From a virus, in IMG/VR virus record IMGVR_UViG_3300046714_000194, positions 1 through 50,724 of that record: 50,724 nucleotides of DNA. One strand, 5' to 3'. Position numbers and translations under genes: made by a program. Each line of letters opens with the position of its first letter. Position 1 is the stretch's first letter. Of the stretch, positions 47,439-50,724 are shown one piece after another. A model generated the notes under the pieces. That model was not told the DNA's origin, searched no databases, and worked only from the letters and a program-made list of their open reading frames with translations.

Positions 47439-49043
47439 TCACCCGTACGGGTTGATCCCACCGCCGTACGGATCGATCCCTCGGTAGGGGTCGAACCCGG
47501 GCCCGGGATCTTCGTTGGCCGTGCTGCCACCGTCGTGCTCGTGTTCGTCGGCGAAGCGCATTGGCTCCCAGCAGCACAGCACGAACGCGTCGCCCGTGTC
47601 GCTCGAGCGGCCGAGCAGCACGCGGATCCCGTTGGGGCCGTCCTTTTTGATCAGCTGCAGCCGGTCCTTCGTTGCAGGATCGAACTCGAGCACGTGCAGG
47701 TCGCGCTTCAGCTTCACGTCTTCGGGAATGGCGCCGCCGGCGCGCAGCCACTTCTCGGCGTTGGCTGCCATCTCGTCGCGCAGCGTGACGTACACGAACG
47801 GCAGGCGCTGTGGCTTCCACGAGCCGAACGTCTTCACAAGCTCAAACGCGCCGAGGTTTCGATCGAGGTGGTCTACGAGCGCTCGGCCGACGTCGCGCCC
47901 AACGTCTCCGCCGGCGTCGTAGATGATCACGGGGCAGAGCTTCTCGACGGGCGCGCGCCATGCGGAGATCAGGGCGAGCGTTTGCGCAAGGTGCCCCTCC
48001 GGCGTCAGGCCTTTGCCGCGCCAGATCTCCAGCACCTTCTGACCGCGTCGGATCACGATCGCCGTCTCGTCGCCTTGCCCGCCGGGCCCGGCCGGGTCGA
48101 GGCCGATCCACAGCCGGCCCAACGCCTGCGCCGATTCGTACCGCTCTTCAGCTGCCGTCAGGGACGCCAGGGAGAACAGCTTGCGCTCTTCGTTAATCGC
48201 GAACTCGCCCAACACGTGCACGCGAAACCACGCCGAGTCTTCGCCCCACGCTTGCTTCTGCCGTTCGATCCATTCGAGCGTCGCGAGGCCTGGCACCTGC
48301 TCTGCGAACTCGCGCGTGACGTTCGGAGACTCGTACGAGCTGATCTCGAAGGTGTGATAGCCGAACGTCGGCCCCATCACCTCGGCCGACTTCGAATGGT
48401 GGCTGTCGTAGAACTCGCCTTCGTTGCGGGTGGGGTTCGAGATCAGACAGAGCCACGCGTTGCCGCCGGCAAGGTTGCCTTCGACGGCGTCGAAGATCTG
48501 CTGCTTCACGCCGGAGGCCTCGTCGATCAGATACATCAGGCGGGCGCCGGCGATGCCCGCGATCGCCTCGGCGTCTCGCGCGGTGTAGCCCTTGATCTCG
48601 CAGAAGAGATCCTTCCACACTAGGCCACCCTCGTGTGACTCGGCCTTCACGCCCGGGATCTTCACAAGCGCTCGCGCATAAAGCATCTCGATCGCGCGCC
48701 ACATGATCTGCTTGACCTGCCGATCGGTCGTCGCCATGAGCACCACACGGGCGTCAGGCCCCATGGTGCAGTAGAACCAAAGGGCGATCATCGCAAAGAC
48801 GTACGACTTGCCGACGCGGCGCCCGCTCCGGACGCTGACGCGCTTGTGGTCTCTCACGCACTCGAGGATCTCACACTGCTTGCGCGTCGGGCGCATGCCG
48901 AGCACTTCGCGCACGAACGCCACGGGGTCGTCGCGGTAGCGTCGAAGGCGATCGGCGTCCGTCTCGGGCGGTTGCAGCTCTTCGAGCTTCCGACGCAGGA
49001 CCGGAGCAACGGCGCGCTCGAGTGAGATGTTACGCGCGGTCAC
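47439..49043 (-). CDS. Terminase large subunit
   Basis: 534 aa. ATPase: VRSGRRVGKSYVFA (Walker A), LMYLIDEASG (Walker B) and LCLISNPTRNEG coupling motif. Nuclease: LWIGLDPAGPGGQGDET and VIIYDAGGDVG with acidic residues, with a conserved C-terminal DRLQLIKKDGPNGIRVLLG. It belongs to the Terminase_6/Mu gp28 type. GTG 49043 overlaps the previous stop. Packages DNA into proheads. Confidence 0.92.
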   Translation of the reverse strand: MTARNISLERAVAPVLRRKLEELQPPETDADRLRRYRDDPVAFVREVLGMRPTRKQCEILECVRDHKRVSVRSGRRVGKSYVFAMIALWFYCTMGPDARVVLMATTDRQVKQIMWRAIEMLYARALVKIPGVKAESHEGGLVWKDLFCEIKGYTARDAEAIAGIAGARLMYLIDEASGVKQQIFDAVEGNLAGGNAWLCLISNPTRNEGEFYDSHHSKSAEVMGPTFGYHTFEISSYESPNVTREFAEQVPGLATLEWIERQKQAWGEDSAWFRVHVLGEFAINEERKLFSLASLTAAEERYESAQALGRLWIGLDPAGPGGQGDETAIVIRRGQKVLEIWRGKGLTPEGHLAQTLALISAWRAPVEKLCPVIIYDAGGDVGRDVGRALVDHLDRNLGAFELVKTFGSWKPQRLPFVYVTLRDEMAANAEKWLRAGGAIPEDVKLKRDLHVLEFDPATKDRLQLIKKDGPNGIRVLLGRSSDTGDAFVLCCWEPMRFADEHEHDGGSTANEDPGPGFDPYRGIDPYGGGINPYG

Positions 49044-49165
49044 GCGTTACGCGCACGACGACACGCCGCGCCGAACCCTCGCAGCCAATCGGCCAAGTCG
49101 CCGCGCGATCCGCAACGTGTCGGTACGGCGGCGTAGCCGAGCATGAAGTGCCAGAGGCTTTTCAT
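49040..49165 (-). CDS. Small hypothetical protein between sigma and terminase
   Basis: 41 aa: MKSLWHFMLGYAAVPT, then basic RGDLADWLRGFGAACRRARNA. Its ATG overlaps the sigma stop (ATGA) and its stop overlaps the terminase GTG (GTGA), so it is the only way the three genes are fully coupled. Function unknown. Confidence 0.5.
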   Translation of the reverse strand: MKSLWHFMLGYAAVPTRCGSRGDLADWLRGFGAACRRARNA

Positions 49166-50004
49166 TGTGTCGTTGCTCCCATGAGGATCTCGCGCAGCTT
49201 CGCCATGCCGTTGCGCTCGTCGTCGGGATCGGCAGCGCGCCGCTTCCCGCCGGCTCGACCGAGTGCATAGCGGCGTTCGATCGCCCGTCGTTGCTCGGGC
49301 GTCAGCTGCGCTAGCGCGCCTCGAAGATCGGCAAGCCGATCGGCAGAATCGATCCCGTCGATCAACGCGTCTTCGTCGGGCGCATCGTGATCGAACAGCG
49401 CACGCTGATCTCGAATCGTGGTGCTGTGACCGTTGCCGCCGTAGTTCTCTTGGCTGTGCTGCAGGTACTCGAAGGACACCTCGGCGAGGCTCCACGAGAG
49501 CGCGCGATCGATCGTTGCTGGCAGCAGCGATGAGGCGTGCGTACAGCCGGAGGCGATCAGCTCGTGACGCACTTCGAGCGTCGTCGGGTCGCGCCCCAAC
49601 TGCGCTCGAGCGGCGTCGCGTGCGCGCTGGATCCGCTGTCGGCGCTTCGCGGCGTTCGAGCTGCCGGCGACCACGCGTTGGCGGTTGATTAGCGCGAGCA
49701 CTTCGTTGTGGATCCAGAAGGCCGCAAACGTCGAGAAGGCCTGCCCCCGTTCGGGCTTGAAGAGCTCGATCGCGCGCACGAGCCCACCGTGGCCCGAGGC
49801 GCCAGCAACGGCCTCTTGGATCAGATCGTCGAGAATGTCGAGGCGTCCGGCCGAGCGGGCGCACCGGGTAGCAATGCGAGCGACGAGACGCATGTTGGCG
49901 CGGATCAGCTCGTTGCGTGCCGCGAGATCTCCCCGCCGGGCTCGGGCGCACAGCGCAGCGATCACCTCGGCCTTGACCTTGCGGTACGCGGGGAGCGGCT
50001 TCAC
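49162..50004 (-). CDS. Phage-encoded sigma-70-family factor
   Basis: About 280 aa. ELIRANMRLVARIATR, DILDDLIQEAVAGASGHGGL and FKPERGQAFSTFAAFWIHNEV are region 2 (2.1-2.4), followed by region 3-like (QLGRDPTTLEVRHELI) and region 4 (LAQLTPEQRRAIERRYAL). No region 1. Start GTG 50004 (GTGA with the previous stop) was chosen over ATG 50052. Probably redirects host RNA polymerase to late promoters, with the nine-copy motif as a candidate target. Confidence 0.85.
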   Translation of the reverse strand: MKPLPAYRKVKAEVIAALCARARRGDLAARNELIRANMRLVARIATRCARSAGRLDILDDLIQEAVAGASGHGGLVRAIELFKPERGQAFSTFAAFWIHNEVLALINRQRVVAGSSNAAKRRQRIQRARDAARAQLGRDPTTLEVRHELIASGCTHASSLLPATIDRALSWSLAEVSFEYLQHSQENYGGNGHSTTIRDQRALFDHDAPDEDALIDGIDSADRLADLRGALAQLTPEQRRAIERRYALGRAGGKRRAADPDDERNGMAKLREILMGATTQ

Positions 50005-50555
50005 GGTGCGGCCTCCAGCGCTGCGACGGCCGCACCGAGCGCCTCGGGCCATGGCGCCAAGGCGTCGGCAAGCCGGTCGGCCATGCGGCGGAACGGAGGG
50101 GACGCGGCGATCCGCACTTCGTCGAGATCCGCCGCGCCCGTCATCTTCCCGAGCGCCACCATGTTGCGCGTGAGCCGCTCCAGCCTGGCTGCACGCTTCT
50201 GCGGGCTCTCACCGTCGGTGCCGTCACGCATGGCGCTGATCTCTTCGAGCACCAACGCGTACACCTGATCGGCCGCAGCTCGGGCCGTGTTGGCGTTTGC
50301 CGGCCCGGGTTCGAGCGGCACCACATCGCCGCGCGCGCGCCCGGCCTCGTACACCGTATCCCAATCGATCTCGGGCGGGCCGCCACCGTCGCGCAGCTCG
50401 CGGCGTTTGGCACGGTCTGGCGCAGCTGTGCCGTCAAGCCACCGGATGATCGTCCGACGCGACACGCCGAGCCGCTGCGCTTTTTCCTCTTGAGTTCCGG
50501 GCTGTTGCTCCAGCCACACGGAACCTTTGGATCTCAACGCGGCGTCGCTTGGCAC
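50001..50555 (-). CDS. Putative small terminase / HTH DNA-binding protein
   Basis: 184 aa. Residues about 20-45 (GTQEEKAQRLGVSRRTIIRWLDG) are an HTH. The rest is helical (KRAARLERLTRNMVALGKM, RMADRLADALAPW), the plan of TerS proteins. It is two genes before TerL, first in the rightmost operon. A GTG start at 50555 (MPSDAAL) follows a repeat-rich control region. Confidence 0.65.
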   Translation of the reverse strand: MPSDAALRSKGSVWLEQQPGTQEEKAQRLGVSRRTIIRWLDGTAAPDRAKRRELRDGGGPPEIDWDTVYEAGRARGDVVPLEPGPANANTARAAADQVYALVLEEISAMRDGTDGESPQKRAARLERLTRNMVALGKMTGAADLDEVRIAASPPFRRMADRLADALAPWPEALGAAVAALEAAP

Positions 50556-50596
50556 ACACTGAGCCTAACGCATGCGTCACGGTGTGCCAGTCTTGC

Positions 50597-50628
50597 GGCG
50601 CAACTTTTTGCGGCCGGGCGCAACTTTT
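50597..50628. repeat. GGCGCAACTTTT direct repeats 20 bp apart
   Basis: Exact 12-base repeats at 50597-50608 and 50617-50628. The 20-bp period (two helical turns) suggests cooperative protein binding upstream of the packaging operon. Confidence 0.6.
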
Positions 50629-50638
50629 ACCGCAACGT

Positions 50639-50656
50639 ATGGTCACGCATGGTCAC
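50639..50656. repeat. ATGGTCAC tandem decamers
   Basis: ATGGTCACGC then ATGGTCACAA, 10 bp apart, sharing the GTCAC core with the 725-764 array upstream of the RHH regulator. Confidence 0.55.
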
Positions 50657-50705
50657 AATTACATTTTCGCGGTAACGGCTGCGCTAACGCGCGAGGCGCC
50701 TTGGC

Positions 50706-50724
50706 CTTACCGTCCCCCACACTG
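50706..50724. repeat. Terminal direct repeat, right copy
   Basis: Exact 19-base copy of 1-19; see the left copy. Confidence 0.9.

Larger units (their letters stand above)
50556..50724. promoter_or_regulatory. Right-end intergenic control region
   Basis: A 169-bp non-coding stretch (262 bp to the lipoprotein stop once the ends are joined). It has GCATGCGTCACG (50571-50582), two GGCGCAACTTTT copies 20 bp apart (50597-50608 and 50617-50628) and two ATGGTCAC copies 10 bp apart (50639-50646, 50649-50656). Direct upstream region of the packaging operon; promoter and operators are likely here. Confidence 0.6.

Noticed and set aside
1-50724. CRISPR array
   Set aside because: No regularly spaced 24-40-bp repeats with unique spacers; the repeats seen are 8-20 bp operator, promoter or iteron type.
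1-50724. Mu-type transposase or insertion sequence
   Set aside because: No DDE transposase motifs or terminal inverted repeats seen; integration is by the tyrosine recombinase.

Overview
This window is a complete or near-complete genome of a temperate, contractile-tailed phage (myovirus morphology). The first 19 bases recur exactly as the last 19 (1-19 and 50706-50724), so the contig is circular or circularly permuted with an assembly overlap. It is clearly GC-rich. Every confident gene except one is on the minus strand, so the map reads from right to left, with dense 1-4 nt stop/start overlaps (ATGA, GTGA, TGATG). Five lipobox-type lipoproteins, including a Gly-rich, Cys-rich surface type (94-687), suggest a high-GC Gram-negative host. 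Their style resembles Myxococcota (Polyangia), but that is inference.

Layout in transcription order. (1) 50.6-47.4 kb, packaging: HTH small-terminase candidate, sigma-70-like factor, 41-aa ORF and large terminase. (2) 47.4-42.2 kb, Mu-like head: DUF935/gp29-type portal, S49-type protease fused to a scaffold with a nested internal start, decoration protein, gpT-type capsid, gp36/DUF1320-like connector and gpG-like protein. (3) 42.2-32.4 kb, contractile tail: terminator, sheath, tube, chaperone with a probable -1 frameshift, tape measure, hub/spike, gp25/W-like, baseplate J and tail protein I. (4) 32.4-26.9 kb, distal tail and secreted or envelope genes: fibre-like proteins, a GH128-like lipoprotein, small lipoproteins and a papain-like protease. 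(5) 26.85-25.4 kb, lysis: holin, small membrane proteins, amidase endolysin and an i-spanin-like protein. (6) 25.2-1.5 kb, early genes: metallophosphoesterase, cupin, UvrD-type helicase, Mpa/ARC-like AAA+ ATPase, SNF2 helicase, integrase with attP in a tRNA-His 3' end, C5-methylase-like protein, RepA-like ATPase beside an iteron-rich candidate origin, two nucleotide hydrolases, PD-(D/E)XK nuclease, Sak4-like ATPase, ssDNA-binding candidate, UDG-exonuclease fusion, HNH nuclease, exo-less PolA and a DNA methylase. (7) 1.5-0.1 kb: the only plus-strand gene, a tandem ribbon-helix-helix regulator divergent from a lipoprotein, separated by 10-bp tandem operator-like repeats.

How it works together (inference). 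Integrase, attP and the RHH regulator imply lysogeny. The early block makes a largely self-contained replisome in which polymerase and proofreading exonuclease sit on separate polypeptides, with the exonuclease fused to a uracil-DNA glycosylase-like domain. Nine copies of a 12-bp motif (minus-strand GGCGCYANNCTA, with a GGCGCTATACAA variant) lie in front of late genes and are the best candidates for late promoters, perhaps read by the phage's own sigma factor. Structural genes follow the Mu plan, but no Mu transposase is present: integration and replication are of a different type.
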